Assembly: GCA_019694215.1 (NCBI GenBank)
Contig: JAIBCK010000018.1
Span: forward strand, 1-45,445
Source of the DNA: Thermoflexales bacterium
GTDB taxonomy: Bacteria; Chloroflexota; Anaerolineae; J036; Brachytrichaceae
Length of the DNA stretch: 45,445 nucleotides
Direction of reading: 5' to 3'
Positions 1 to 7,906 of this stretch are shown here, in pieces; the first letter of the stretch is position 1, and every line of letters starts with the position of its first letter. The notes beneath the pieces were generated by a model. That model was not told where the DNA came from. It was given only the letters and a program-made list of their open reading frames with translations, and did not search any database. The position numbers and the translations under genes are program-made.

Positions 1-2379
1 CGTCGGCGGGAAGATGATCTTCACCACGTCCGTGTCGGTGATTGCGCCGGACGCGCGCGGCTGAAACGTGCGGGTCTGAACTTCGCCCGGCACAATCGAG
101 CTCGCCAACGCGCAGGTGTCATCGATTTCGTAGGCATCTCCGGGGATCGGCGTGGCGGTCGGTGTTGGTGTTGGCGTGTGCGTCGGCGTGGCCGTCGGCG
201 TCCGGGTGGGGGTTGCCGACGGGGTTGGTGTCGGTGTCGCGGTGGGGGGCGGCGGTGGATAGTCTCGCTTGACGAGCGGCAGGAAGAACTGTTTGTCCAC
301 GACAAAGATGATCTGCATCTCGGCCGAAGCACCGTATGCGGATTGAGGGACGAACGACACCGTGATGGGCTCATGCGGCACCATGTCCAGTGGCATTGTG
401 ACGACAAACGTCAGCACCGCGCTCGCCCCAATGGCCAGGGTCGGCGGCATCGTGACCGACCAGCTGGCAAACTGCCCGGTCCCCATGCTGGACATCGACA
501 ACGTTTCCGTGATGTTGCTGTTGTTGGTCAGCGTCTGTGTGTAGAGCCGCGTCTGACCTGGAAACACACTTTGGCTTTGCGTCGACCAAGCGAGGTGGAG
601 GGCAGGTGCGTAACCCACTTCGATTTCCTGTGCAAAAGCTGGACCTCCCTCGCCGCTCGACATCAATGGAGGGGCATCGCCAACCTTGATGGTAGGCGTA
701 ACCAACACTTGGGCGTGAGTACCGCTGATCGCATTCGACGGTACAAGACTTGCAATACTCCACATGATCTGAGTGCGCACGTGCGGTCCACTATCGGGGC
801 CGATATACTCACTTTTATCAGCGGGTGCCAACAACCATTCCCCAGTTACCTTTCCTTCGATCAGCGCAGGGCAGTTGGTATTGCTACTCAGCAGGATCGT
901 TGTCGAGATGACTTGACTTGGAAGCGCGCGCGTCCTTGCGGTTTCGATTTGGGACTTGAGGGAGTAGCTTGGAACCACCTCAACAATGTCGATCGCGATA
1001 AATCTTTCATTCCTGACACTCGGCATAGATGCTGCGTTGATCATCGATTGATAGGCCACGATCCCGTACAAAGCGCGCTCCCCACATTGTCCCCAACCGA
1101 TGTTGAGCATAGATGTTATTGGAATTGGGATATTAGGAATCGATTGACTAATCCTTGTGGGACTTATAAACGCCGACTCTATGATGCTTGCACTGGAAAT
1201 GGGCGGCATCAGATTGGCACTAGTTGGTGTCAAGAAGTTTTGGATCCTGTACCCAATCTCATCAAAGGAAGCAACTCCTAGAACGCTGCTGGTGAAGTAA
1301 TGAGTAAGCAGAACATCCGAATTTGGTGAAGTGGTTGTTAGCGCGCTTAGGTGTTGGCCGAAAATATGAAATCGAGAGTTTGCTTCATATGCACCAATAT
1401 CCCTACCCAGGTCACTGTAGTCTCCGCTCAATGAGCTGCGAGGCCGCTCCAGATCATCGGCATCTCGTCCTACATAGTCGAACGCTTTGTCCACAGCTTC
1501 GCTGTCCATATGTATATGCAGATCGATATCAGGATTTACGAATCTGGGATCCGCATATATGGTTCCCGACTCGACCAAACTTCCCTCAAGGTAGTCTATG
1601 TGCATTACACCAAAGAACATGTTGCGGTACAAATACGCTTCTGCTACACCAAATCGACAATAGAGAAACATTACCTCAAGGCAGTAAATCGCAGTTCCTC
1701 GATCAAAGATCGAATTGTTCACCGTAAACACGCCGCCTGTGCCAATCATCGAAAAGTTGTGCGCCGTAATATGACTAACCGTGTAGTGCCCCGTATCAAA
1801 GAGAATCGTCTGCCCGTCTGCCACCGTTGGTGCCCCAATGAATATTGAGTTGGTCACCGTAACGGGAATGGCCGTGTTTGCGCCGCGGATGAAACTGACT
1901 TCAGCCGGAAACGGGTTACGCGACTGCATGAAACGGTTGGCATTGGATGTGAAGGCGCCGCCCGCCGCCACCCATACCTTGCCCAGGGTGAAGCCGTCCA
2001 GCGTGACGGGCGCGGCCACCGTGAGGGCACCGATGAACGAAATCCCCGGTTGGTGCGAGACCAGGTCGTAGCCATAGCCTCCCAGCAGCGTGAGCGCTTT
2101 GGTGACCGTGACGTGCGTGTCGAAATTGCCGTTGGTCACGAGAATCGTGTCACCATTGCTCGCGGCATCGATCGCCTGTTTCAGGGTCGAGAAGCAACCT
2201 AGCCCCGCGAGATCGGCCACACAGGCCGTGGTGGCAACGGGGGATTGCGTTGCAACCAGTGGCGACAACGCCGCAAGGGGAAGATTCTTCTCAATTGCTT
2301 GGACTGCCCGAGTCTGCACGAAAGCAATCTGAAAGGACAGGCCGAGCGAGACGACTAGGGAGACGAGATTGGTTTTCAT
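1..2379 (-). CDS. Secreted parallel beta-helix protein (partial, runs off left edge)
   Basis: The minus strand is open without a stop from the ATG at 2379 to base 1, giving 793 codons of a longer protein. Residues 1-28 form a signal peptide ending near Val-Gln-Ala. Residues about 60-100 (STLKQAIDAASNGDTI, then a LLGGYG turn) look like the first rungs of a right-handed beta-helix, and a DLGRDIGAYE segment resembles the end of such domains. Near residue 700 lies FFLPLVKR, followed by a Thr-Pro repeat linker (about 708-738) and a DAYEIDDTC segment that begins a PPC-like beta-sandwich repeat, a layout I associate with Chloroflexota exoproteins. Likely extracellular or surface bound; substrate unknown. 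Bases about 700-1850 are clearly richer in A/T than both ends of the gene, so the central part may have a different origin. The C-terminus is not visible. Confidence 0.85.
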   Translation of the reverse strand, partial: MKTNLVSLVVSLGLSFQIAFVQTRAVQAIEKNLPLAALSPLVATQSPVATTACVADLAGLGCFSTLKQAIDAASNGDTILVTNGNFDTHVTVTKALTLLGGYGYDLVSHQPGISFIGALTVAAPVTLDGFTLGKVWVAAGGAFTSNANRFMQSRNPFPAEVSFIRGANTAIPVTVTNSIFIGAPTVADGQTILFDTGHYTVSHITAHNFSMIGTGGVFTVNNSIFDRGTAIYCLEVMFLYCRFGVAEAYLYRNMFFGVMHIDYLEGSLVESGTIYADPRFVNPDIDLHIHMDSEAVDKAFDYVGRDADDLERPRSSLSGDYSDLGRDIGAYEANSRFHIFGQHLSALTTTSPNSDVLLTHYFTSSVLGVASFDEIGYRIQNFLTPTSANLMPPISSASIIESAFISPTRISQSIPNIPIPITSMLNIGWGQCGERALYGIVAYQSMINAASMPSVRNERFIAIDIVEVVPSYSLKSQIETARTRALPSQVISTTILLSSNTNCPALIEGKVTGEWLLAPADKSEYIGPDSGPHVRTQIMWSIASLVPSNAISGTHAQVLVTPTIKVGDAPPLMSSGEGGPAFAQEIEVGYAPALHLAWSTQSQSVFPGQTRLYTQTLTNNSNITETLSMSSMGTGQFASWSVTMPPTLAIGASAVLTFVVTMPLDMVPHEPITVSFVPQSAYGASAEMQIIFVVDKQFFLPLVKRDYPPPPPTATPTPTPSATPTRTPTATPTHTPTPTPTATPIPGDAYEIDDTCALASSIVPGEVQTRTFQPRASGAITDTDVVKIIFPPT

Positions 2380-2461
2380 GTCGGTTCTCTTGAAACATGT
2401 CGTGAGTCTTCAGCGTTGGAACCCTCACGCGATTGTAATCACGCTTTCCATCGCTAGGCAT

Positions 2462-2507
2462 AGACTACGACATACAGGCTGCACAGAACCTGACACTTGG
2501 CTGACAG
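2462..2507 (-). promoter_or_regulatory. TGTCAG direct-repeat promoter upstream of the beta-helix gene
   Basis: Read on the minus strand there are two TGTCAG hexamers (2506-2501 and 2495-2490, 11 bp apart), then 22 bp, then TAGTCT (2467-2462) as a -10. The 7-mers are CTGTCAG and GTGTCAG with a CCAA spacer, the 7-4-7 pattern of a Pho-box-like site for OmpR/PhoB-family activators. No good -35 hexamer is present. Transcription would start near 2455, leaving a leader of about 76 nt. Three other copies in the window keep exactly the same spacing. Confidence 0.6.
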
Positions 2508-2543
2508 GTGGGCGTCGATCGCAATCTGGTGGAAAATGGGGTG

Positions 2544-3047
2544 ATGATCTCCCGTCGAGCGTCCTCCAACGCACCGCGCCGAGGCGGCGTCACCCAGCAC
2601 GTCCAGGCGACGTTGACGCTGGAGCGGACCTTTGCGCGGCTCTCGGCAGTTCTGGCCGCGTTGGCGGTGCCCCCCAGCGGCCGGCAGGGATTTGCCGTTC
2701 GTGACGACGGCGACTTGACCGACCTGCTGCGCGCCCTCCTCCTGCTCGACCACGCCGTCGTCACCCCGATGGCCCGCAGCGCAGATCCCGCGCAGGGCGT
2801 CGACCTGCACCTGCCCGCGGCGCACATGCTGCTCGTCGCCCATGTGGCGACGCCGGGACTCGATCTCGCGGGGGTCCGGGTTCGGCGCGATACCGCCCTT
2901 GCGCGGCAGGCGACGACCCTGGGCTGGCGGGAGCTTGCGCTCTTCCTGTTTGATCCATCCGGCTCGATCACGAATCCGCGCCAGATGGAAGCGCAGTTCA
3001 GCGCCGACAGCCCGCCCCGTCCGGCCAGGCTATGGGTGCGCGGATGA
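2544..3047 (+). CDS. Hypothetical protein
   Basis: This is a 167-residue reading frame that I do not recognise. It looks genuinely coding because third codon positions are overwhelmingly G or C, like the known genes around it. An earlier in-frame ATG exists at 2508, but it lies directly against the promoter repeats of the divergent gene, so the ATG at 2544 (preceded by a G-rich stretch) is preferred. The protein has Leu/Ala-rich helices at about residues 30-45 and 60-75, no signal peptide and no convincing membrane segment. It ends 18 bp inside the convergent glycosyltransferase gene. No function is assigned. Confidence 0.65.
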   Translation: MISRRASSNAPRRGGVTQHVQATLTLERTFARLSAVLAALAVPPSGRQGFAVRDDGDLTDLLRALLLLDHAVVTPMARSADPAQGVDLHLPAAHMLLVAHVATPGLDLAGVRVRRDTALARQATTLGWRELALFLFDPSGSITNPRQMEAQFSADSPPRPARLWVRG

Positions 3048-4052
3048 GGCCGCCCGCGCGATGAGCGCTGCTGTCTGATCCAGCCAGCGCGCGCGATCCC
3101 ATTGCTCGCGCGGCGCCTGGCGGGCAGATGATGCGTAACGATGGTAATGCATCATCAATTCGTCTAGACCCGCCACGAGGGGGGCCGCAACGCCGACGCC
3201 CTGGGCTGCAACGTCCGCCGCCAGGGCGAGGTTGGGCGAGAGCAGCACGGGGCGGCCACTGGCCAGCGCCTCCAGCAGCGAGTGCGGATACGCCTTGACC
3301 ACGCTGGGGTCCGTCACCCAGAGCACGGCAGCATGCGCGACCGCCAGATAGTCGCCTATCGCCACCCGACGATCGACGACGGTGACGCGGTCGTGCAGGT
3401 TGCGCGCCTCGATGCGGGCGCGCATCTCGGGCAGCAAGCGCCCGCGCCAGAGAAAGATCAGCTGGAGGTCGGGGCGCACGACTGCCGCATCGAGCAGGGA
3501 ATCGATGCCCTTGCGCGCGAAGTCGGCGACCTGCCAGGGTGCCGAGGCGTGCAGCAGCACAAAGCGCTCCCCGGGCGCGTGCGCCAGCTCGGGCAACTGC
3601 GGAAATCGGGCCAACTCGATGCCCGGGGGGATGACTGTCACGTCCCGAACGCCAGTCGCGATCAAACGATCGCGCTGCGTCACGGAGGCAGAGATCACCC
3701 CCGCGAGTGTGGGCGGCGCAGGATGGCGCAGCCGCAGGGGGCCGACGGCATCGGCGACCACGTTGTAAACCAGCGGGCGGGTCAGGGCGCGCAACACCGG
3801 GAAGAACACCGGCTGGCCATGGGTGACGAAGATGGCGTCGACGCGCGAGTTCAGCGCGCGCAGCCGCTGCCACGCCCACAGGCCGAAGACGCGCTCGGGC
3901 ACGATGGGTCGCAAGCGCTCCGGCGGCGAAATCGAGATCAGCGGGCCGGGCAGGCGCGCCCGCAGGGCGGCGATGTCCTGCGCGACGGCCTCGCGGGACG
4001 GATCGACGTCGCGGGGATAGGTCACCAGATAGGCGACCCGTGGCGGCGTCAA
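3030..4052 (-). CDS. GT4-like glycosyltransferase
   Basis: A 340-residue protein with the two-lobed layout of family 4 (GT-B) glycosyltransferases. The N-terminal lobe begins RVAYLVTYPRDVDPSR. The C-terminal lobe contains IPPGIELARFP, the RKGIDSLLDA segment, and a donor-binding region with SVVKAYPHSLLEALASGRPVLL that holds the usual C-terminal Glu (SLLEALASG). It probably transfers a sugar from a nucleotide donor during surface glycan assembly; the sugar is unknown. I chose TTG at 4052 because it has GGAGG 6 nt upstream and overlaps the previous stop as TTGA, implying translational coupling. An ATG at 4094 would add 14 residues and overlap the upstream gene by 46 bp. Confidence 0.8.
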   Translation of the reverse strand: MTPPRVAYLVTYPRDVDPSREAVAQDIAALRARLPGPLISISPPERLRPIVPERVFGLWAWQRLRALNSRVDAIFVTHGQPVFFPVLRALTRPLVYNVVADAVGPLRLRHPAPPTLAGVISASVTQRDRLIATGVRDVTVIPPGIELARFPQLPELAHAPGERFVLLHASAPWQVADFARKGIDSLLDAAVVRPDLQLIFLWRGRLLPEMRARIEARNLHDRVTVVDRRVAIGDYLAVAHAAVLWVTDPSVVKAYPHSLLEALASGRPVLLSPNLALAADVAAQGVGVAAPLVAGLDELMMHYHRYASSARQAPREQWDRARWLDQTAALIARAASSAHP

Positions 4053-5005
4053 GGCGCGCCTCCGGGGCCTCGCATCCGCGCTGGGACCTGCCACGGGGCG
4101 ACGAGCGGGTCAAAGGCCAGCGCCGGGAAGCCCCCGCGGCGTGCGCGCCAATGCCGCGACCACGCGCTCAGCCCAACAAGGCGAGCCCGCAGGCTTGCGG
4201 TGTCGCCACGTCGCAGCAGCGTGTACAAGACCGCAGCCGCGTCATAGAACGCGATGACAGGTAGGTCGCGGCGGCGGGCATTGCGCGCGACGGACCAGAC
4301 CTTGTTGCGCCCCAACCGCGCCAGCTTGTAGGTGGATCCTTCGATCGCCGTGGCTGAGGTGACATGCCGAACCACGGCATCGGGGGCATAGCGGCATTGC
4401 CAACCGGCGCGCTGTGCGCGCCAGGCCAGATCAACGTCTTCGAGATAGGCCTCGAAGTCTTCGCAGTACGGTCCGATCTCCTCCAGCATCTCGCGCCGAT
4501 ACAGCGCGGCGCCGCCGGATGCACCGAACACGGGTGCAGGCTCACGGGCGGCAGCAACGGGATGGCCACGCAGCCGATCCCAGCCGATCGCGGCGCGGTC
4601 GAGACAGATACCGGCACTTTGCACGAGTTCCGGTTGAGCGTCGAAGACGAGCAGCGACGCTGCGGCGCCCGTCCTCGGGGACGCGATGGCGTCCACAAGC
4701 GCCCGCAGCCAGCCCGGCGAGGGAATCGTGTCGTCGTTCAAGACGGCGAGCAGCGGGGCTTCGCTGGCGGCCAGGCCCTGGTTTGCCGCGGCCGCAAAGT
4801 GGCGGTTTTCCGCATTGACAATGACGTGCGTGGCAAAGGGGTACGCACCCCGGTCAACGGCGCACGTGGCCTCGCCGGCCCGGTTGTCAACCAGCCAGAC
4901 GTCGAAGTCGGTGAAGGTCTGCGCACCGAGGGCCGCGAGGCACGCCGGCAGCCAGCGTTGCCCATCGTAGGTGGGGATGATGACGGAGACGCGCGGACAC
5001 ATCAC
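4049..5005 (-). CDS. GT2 family glycosyltransferase (rhamnosyltransferase-like)
   Basis: A 318-residue GT-A type glycosyltransferase. The N-terminus VSVIIPTYDGQRWLPACLAAL is the nucleotide-binding strand of family GT2, and LLAVLNDDTIPSPGWL carries the DDT metal and donor motif. GASGGAALYRREMLEEIG and EAYLEDVDLAWRAQRAGW, with the EDVDL catalytic segment, are typical of WbbL-like rhamnosyl- and related glycosyltransferases. It would act on the cytoplasmic face of the membrane on a lipid-linked or polymer acceptor. The gene is coupled to the downstream GT4 gene by a TTGA overlap, and it faces away from the epimerase gene at 5050, which has its own promoter. The donor sugar cannot be read from the sequence. 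Confidence 0.88.
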   Translation of the reverse strand: MMCPRVSVIIPTYDGQRWLPACLAALGAQTFTDFDVWLVDNRAGEATCAVDRGAYPFATHVIVNAENRHFAAAANQGLAASEAPLLAVLNDDTIPSPGWLRALVDAIASPRTGAAASLLVFDAQPELVQSAGICLDRAAIGWDRLRGHPVAAAREPAPVFGASGGAALYRREMLEEIGPYCEDFEAYLEDVDLAWRAQRAGWQCRYAPDAVVRHVTSATAIEGSTYKLARLGRNKVWSVARNARRRDLPVIAFYDAAAVLYTLLRRGDTASLRARLVGLSAWSRHWRARRGGFPALAFDPLVAPWQVPARMRGPGGAP

Positions 5006-5011
5006 ACATCA

Positions 5012-5040
5012 TTGTATCGAAGGCGGCTTGCTTCTATAAT
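5012..5040 (+). promoter_or_regulatory. Sigma-70-type promoter of the epimerase gene
   Basis: TTGTAT at 5012-5017, a 17 bp spacer and TATAAT at 5035-5040. The ATG at 5050 begins only 10 nt after the -10, so the transcript start should fall at or within a few bases of the start codon (leaderless or nearly so). No Shine-Dalgarno sequence fits in the gap. Confidence 0.75.
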
Positions 5041-5049
5041 CTCCCGGTT

Positions 5050-6075
5050 ATGAACGTGTTTATCACGGGCGGTGCAGGCTTCATTGGCTGCAACATGGCC
5101 GCCCACCACCTGGCCAAGGGTCGCAATGTCACCGTCTTCGACAATCTGTCCCGTCCACGAACCCGCCACAACCTCGAATGGCTGATGGCTCAGGCCCGCG
5201 GCAAACTCCATTTCATCCAAGGCGATGTTCGAGACGCGGGCACCCTCCAGGCGGCCGTGTCACGCGCGCGGCCCGACCTGGTGGCGCACCTGGCCGCGCA
5301 GGTTGCGGTGACGACCTCCGTCATCGACCCGCGCGAAGATTTTGAGACAAACGCGGTGGGCACGTTCAACGTGCTCGAGGCGGCGCGTGCGCAGGCCACG
5401 CGGCCGGCTGTGATCTTCGCCTCGACCAACAAGGTGTATGGCGGGATGGAGGAGGTCGGTGTGGTGGCCGAGGAGAACCGCTATCGCTACCGCGATCTGC
5501 CGGAGGGCGTCTCCGAGCACCAGCCGCTGGATTTCCATTCGCCCTACGGCTGCTCAAAGGGGTCCGCCGATCAATATGTGCGCGACTATGCCCGCATCTA
5601 CGGCATGAAGACGGTGGTCTTCCGCCAGAGCACGATCTACGGGACGCGGCAGTTTGGCGTGGAGGACCAGGGCTGGTTGGCCCACTTTGTCATTGCGGTT
5701 GCGAAAGGCCGCCCAATCAGCATCTACGGGGATGGACGGCAGGTCCGCGACATGCTGAATGTGCGCGACCTCGTGGCGGCCTGGGAGGCAGCCTGGGAGC
5801 GCATCGACACGGTCTCGGGCGAAGTGTTCAATATCGGCGGCGGCAAGGGCAACACCATCTCGATCTGGCGCGAGTGTGGGCCGATTCTCGAGCAGCTGGC
5901 CGGTCACGCCATCCCGGTCACGTATGGGCCCTGGCGCCCGGGCGACCAACCGGTCTTCATCAGCGACAACCGCAAGGCCATGGACAAGCTGAGTTGGGCG
6001 CCCCGGGTGGACCTGAAGACGGGCATCCGCGAGCTCTGGGATTGGGTGAGCGCGAACGCGGGGCTGTTCGACTAG
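5050..6075 (+). CDS. NAD-dependent epimerase, CDP-paratose 2-epimerase-like
   Basis: A 341-residue extended short-chain dehydrogenase. Residues 4-12 (FITGGAGFIG) bind NAD. STNKVYG and SPYGCSKGSADQYVRDYA carry the Ser and the Tyr-x-x-x-Lys pair of the catalytic centre. The STNKVYG strand, the LDFHSPYG segment and the RQSTIYG(T)RQFGVEDQGW stretch match CDP-paratose/CDP-tyvelose 2-epimerases (RfbE) better than UDP-glucose 4-epimerases. That enzyme interconverts CDP-paratose and CDP-tyvelose for surface glycans. Two glycosyltransferases lie next door on the other strand, which fits a glycan role. No CDP-sugar synthesis partners are in view, so the exact substrate is uncertain; a different nucleotide-sugar epimerase is the main alternative. 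Confidence 0.82.
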   Translation: MNVFITGGAGFIGCNMAAHHLAKGRNVTVFDNLSRPRTRHNLEWLMAQARGKLHFIQGDVRDAGTLQAAVSRARPDLVAHLAAQVAVTTSVIDPREDFETNAVGTFNVLEAARAQATRPAVIFASTNKVYGGMEEVGVVAEENRYRYRDLPEGVSEHQPLDFHSPYGCSKGSADQYVRDYARIYGMKTVVFRQSTIYGTRQFGVEDQGWLAHFVIAVAKGRPISIYGDGRQVRDMLNVRDLVAAWEAAWERIDTVSGEVFNIGGGKGNTISIWRECGPILEQLAGHAIPVTYGPWRPGDQPVFISDNRKAMDKLSWAPRVDLKTGIRELWDWVSANAGLFD

Positions 6076-6097
6076 CGCGAAAAGGCACCGGGGCGGA

Positions 6098-6113
6098 TGT
6101 TTCACGTGAAACA
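6098..6113. other. parS-type centromere site
   Basis: TGTTTCACGTGAAACA is a perfect 16 bp palindrome identical to the widely conserved ParB-binding consensus TGTTNCACGTGAAACA. The symmetry continues outward so that 6090-6121 is one 32 bp inverted repeat. It lies between the convergent epimerase gene and tRNA-Arg. No T-run follows on either strand, so it is not an ordinary intrinsic terminator, although it could also act as one. Confidence 0.8.
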
Positions 6114-6126
6114 TCCGCCCCGATCA

Positions 6127-6200
6127 CGCGCCTAGCAGGATTTGAACCCACAACCCCTTGATCCGAAGTCAAGTGCTCTGTCCAGTTGAGCTATAGGCGC
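6127..6200 (-). tRNA. tRNA-Arg (anticodon TCG)
   Basis: The minus strand folds into a full cloverleaf of 74 nt. The acceptor stem is GCGCCTA paired with TAGGCGC, with discriminator G. The D stem is GCTC/GAGC, the anticodon stem is CTTGA/TCAAG with loop CTTCGGA (anticodon TCG), and the T arm has the TTCAAAT loop. The CCA end is not encoded. It reads Arg CGN codons, probably CGA among them. Confidence 0.95.
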
Positions 6201-6226
6201 CCGCGGGCATGCTACCACGAGTTGAT

Positions 6227-6255
6227 TTGACAAGAGCCGCAGAGGGCCGTATCAT
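6227..6255 (+). promoter_or_regulatory. Promoter of the SRP RNA gene
   Basis: A consensus TTGACA at 6227-6232, a 17 bp spacer and TATCAT at 6250-6255. It places the start at about 6262-6263, exactly where the terminal helix of the SRP RNA begins. It is the strongest sigma-70 promoter seen in the window and lies between the divergent tRNA and SRP RNA genes. Confidence 0.88.
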
Positions 6256-6262
6256 CCGCCCC

Positions 6263-6368
6263 GTGTTGCTGGGTCCTGCGCGGCGGAAGCCTTTGAACCC
6301 CGCCAGGATCGGAAGATAGCAACGGTAAGGAGTCCCTTTCGGGTGTCGCGGGAGCGCCTGGCAACACA
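6263..6368 (+). ncRNA. ffs: Small bacterial SRP RNA (4.5S-type)
   Basis: A 106 nt RNA whose ends pair (GTGTTGC at 6263-6269 with GCAACAC at 6361-6367). The conserved helix 8 that binds Ffh is intact: CAGG at 6304-6307, a 3 bp stem, the GGAA tetraloop, the return stem and AGCA at 6317-6320, preceded by GAACCCCGC and followed by AACGGTAAGGAG. It forms the RNA core of the signal recognition particle, which targets membrane proteins during translation. A T5 tract (about 6370-6374) directly after the closing helix should end transcription. No Alu domain is present, as expected for the short form. Confidence 0.92.
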
Positions 6369-6446
6369 CTTTTTCCCTCTGGTAATTCGCGGTAGGATTC
6401 GCACCCTGTGTCTCCCGTCCGAGTGGGGGATCTGCGCAGGATGACG

Positions 6447-7886
6447 ATGTCAGACGAAGATCGACGACCGCAACCAAAGCCAGCGAGCGCGCCCAAAAGG
6501 CGCCGCCCGTGGCTGGCCATACCCATCATCCTCGGCGCGCTGAGCACCCTGACGGTCGGCTACTTCAGCACCCTCACCCCGGCACGGATCGTTGACGGCC
6601 CGCGCGTGATCGATATCAACACCCACCAAACCACGGTGGCGGCGGCCCTGCGCGAGGCTGGTGTCGTCCTTGATCCCGCCGATCAGGTCAATCCCCCGCG
6701 CGACGCCGCGCTCAGCCGCGGCGACGCAATCACCATCAAGCGCGCCACCCCGGCCCGGGTGCTGATCGACGCGCTGGAACCCCGCACCATTCGCACGCAG
6801 GCCAGCACCGGCCGCGAGGCCCTCAAGCAGATGGGCGTCGCCGTCGGGACCTTTGACCTCGTCACGGTCAACGGCGGGTACGACGACATCATCCCCGCGA
6901 ACAGTGCTGCAACCGTCGAGATCCGCTATCGGCCCGCCCTCGACATCGCCATCGTCGATCAGGGCACCCCGCAGACGGTCAAGACCGCGGCGCTCACCGT
7001 GGGCGAAGCGCTGATGCAGGCAGGACGCACGCCGTTCCTGGCGGATCGCATCACACCGCCCGTCGGCACGACGCTGCAGCCTGGCATGACCATCGACGTC
7101 GTGCGCGCCAAGCCCGTGACCGTCATCGTTGATGGGCGCCGCCTGCGCACCCGCACGCATGCGGCCACGATCGGCGATGTGCTCACCGAGCTGAACATCG
7201 TGCTGTACGACCAGGACTTTGCGCGGCCGGCGCTTGAGACCGCCATCACAGACAATCTCGAGATCCGTGTCGTGCGGGTGAAGCGTGAGCTGGTGGTGAC
7301 TCAGGACATCATCCCCTTTGATACGCGCCACCAACCCGACGCCAACCTCGAACTGGATAATACGATCATTGGCCAGGCAGGCGCTCCCGGCATCCGCGAG
7401 AAACGCACGATGGTCACCCTGGAGGACGGCGCCGAAGTCCAGCGCGAACTGGTGGCCGACTTCGTCGCGCGCGAGGCGCAGCCGCGCATCTACAAGTACG
7501 GCACGCGTGTCGTCATCCGCACACTCGACACACCCGATGGCCCCGTGCAGTACTGGCGTGCCATCAAGATGTGGGCGACCTCCTATTCGGCGAGCACGGC
7601 AGGCGTGCCGCGAACCGCCCGCAACTATGGCATCACGCGCTGCGGCATTCCCATGCGCAGCGGCATCGTCGCCATCGACCCGACCGTGGTCCCGCTGCGA
7701 AGCTACGTCTATGTCCCCGGCTACGGCACCGGGTACGCCTGCGACACCGGCGGGGCGATCCAAAACAAGCGCATCGATCTGGGCTATGACGACGACAACC
7801 TCAAGCTGTGGCGCGGGTGGGTGACCGTGTATTTGCTGGCCCCGGCCCCGGCCAAGATTCAGTACGTGCTTGACCCGGACGAGTAA
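6447..7886 (+). CDS. YabE-like wall protein with DUF348, G5 and 3D domains
   Basis: A 479-residue protein with one N-terminal membrane anchor (about residues 20-40, WLAIPIILGALSTLTVGYF). Ubiquitin-like DUF348 repeats follow (at least three), each with a TVxEAL(xx)AG-type core, then a G5 domain (VKRELVVTQDIIPFDT onward) and a C-terminal 3D domain with three conserved aspartates (VAIDP, ACDTGGAI, KRIDLGYDDD). 3D domains are lytic-transglycosylase-like folds that cut peptidoglycan, and the family includes YabE and relatives of actinobacterial RpfB. The neighbouring rsmA gene matches the yabE-ksgA and rpfB-ksgA gene order. ATG at 6447 is chosen because AGGA lies 5 nt upstream; ATG at 6441 and at 6408 are alternatives. 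It likely acts outside the membrane in wall remodelling or growth resumption. Confidence 0.88.
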   Translation: MSDEDRRPQPKPASAPKRRRPWLAIPIILGALSTLTVGYFSTLTPARIVDGPRVIDINTHQTTVAAALREAGVVLDPADQVNPPRDAALSRGDAITIKRATPARVLIDALEPRTIRTQASTGREALKQMGVAVGTFDLVTVNGGYDDIIPANSAATVEIRYRPALDIAIVDQGTPQTVKTAALTVGEALMQAGRTPFLADRITPPVGTTLQPGMTIDVVRAKPVTVIVDGRRLRTRTHAATIGDVLTELNIVLYDQDFARPALETAITDNLEIRVVRVKRELVVTQDIIPFDTRHQPDANLELDNTIIGQAGAPGIREKRTMVTLEDGAEVQRELVADFVAREAQPRIYKYGTRVVIRTLDTPDGPVQYWRAIKMWATSYSASTAGVPRTARNYGITRCGIPMRSGIVAIDPTVVPLRSYVYVPGYGTGYACDTGGAIQNKRIDLGYDDDNLKLWRGWVTVYLLAPAPAKIQYVLDPDE

Positions 7887-7906
7887 GGAAGCAAGGACGC
7901 GCGGGC

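Noticed and set aside
178-1281. Long plus-strand frame of 367 codons
   Set aside because: It lies opposite the secreted beta-helix gene, has no recognisable motif and odd composition, and the minus frame carries a signal peptide, domain motifs and a promoter.
6090-6121. Intrinsic terminator
   Set aside because: The stem is perfect but no T-run follows on either strand, and its core equals the parS consensus. A secondary role in termination is not excluded.
6263-6446. Cyclic-di-AMP riboswitch upstream of the YabE-like gene
   Set aside because: Such riboswitches do precede related genes, so it was considered, but the sequence has the SRP RNA helix 8 signature (CAGG, GGAA, AGCA) and a closing terminal helix instead.
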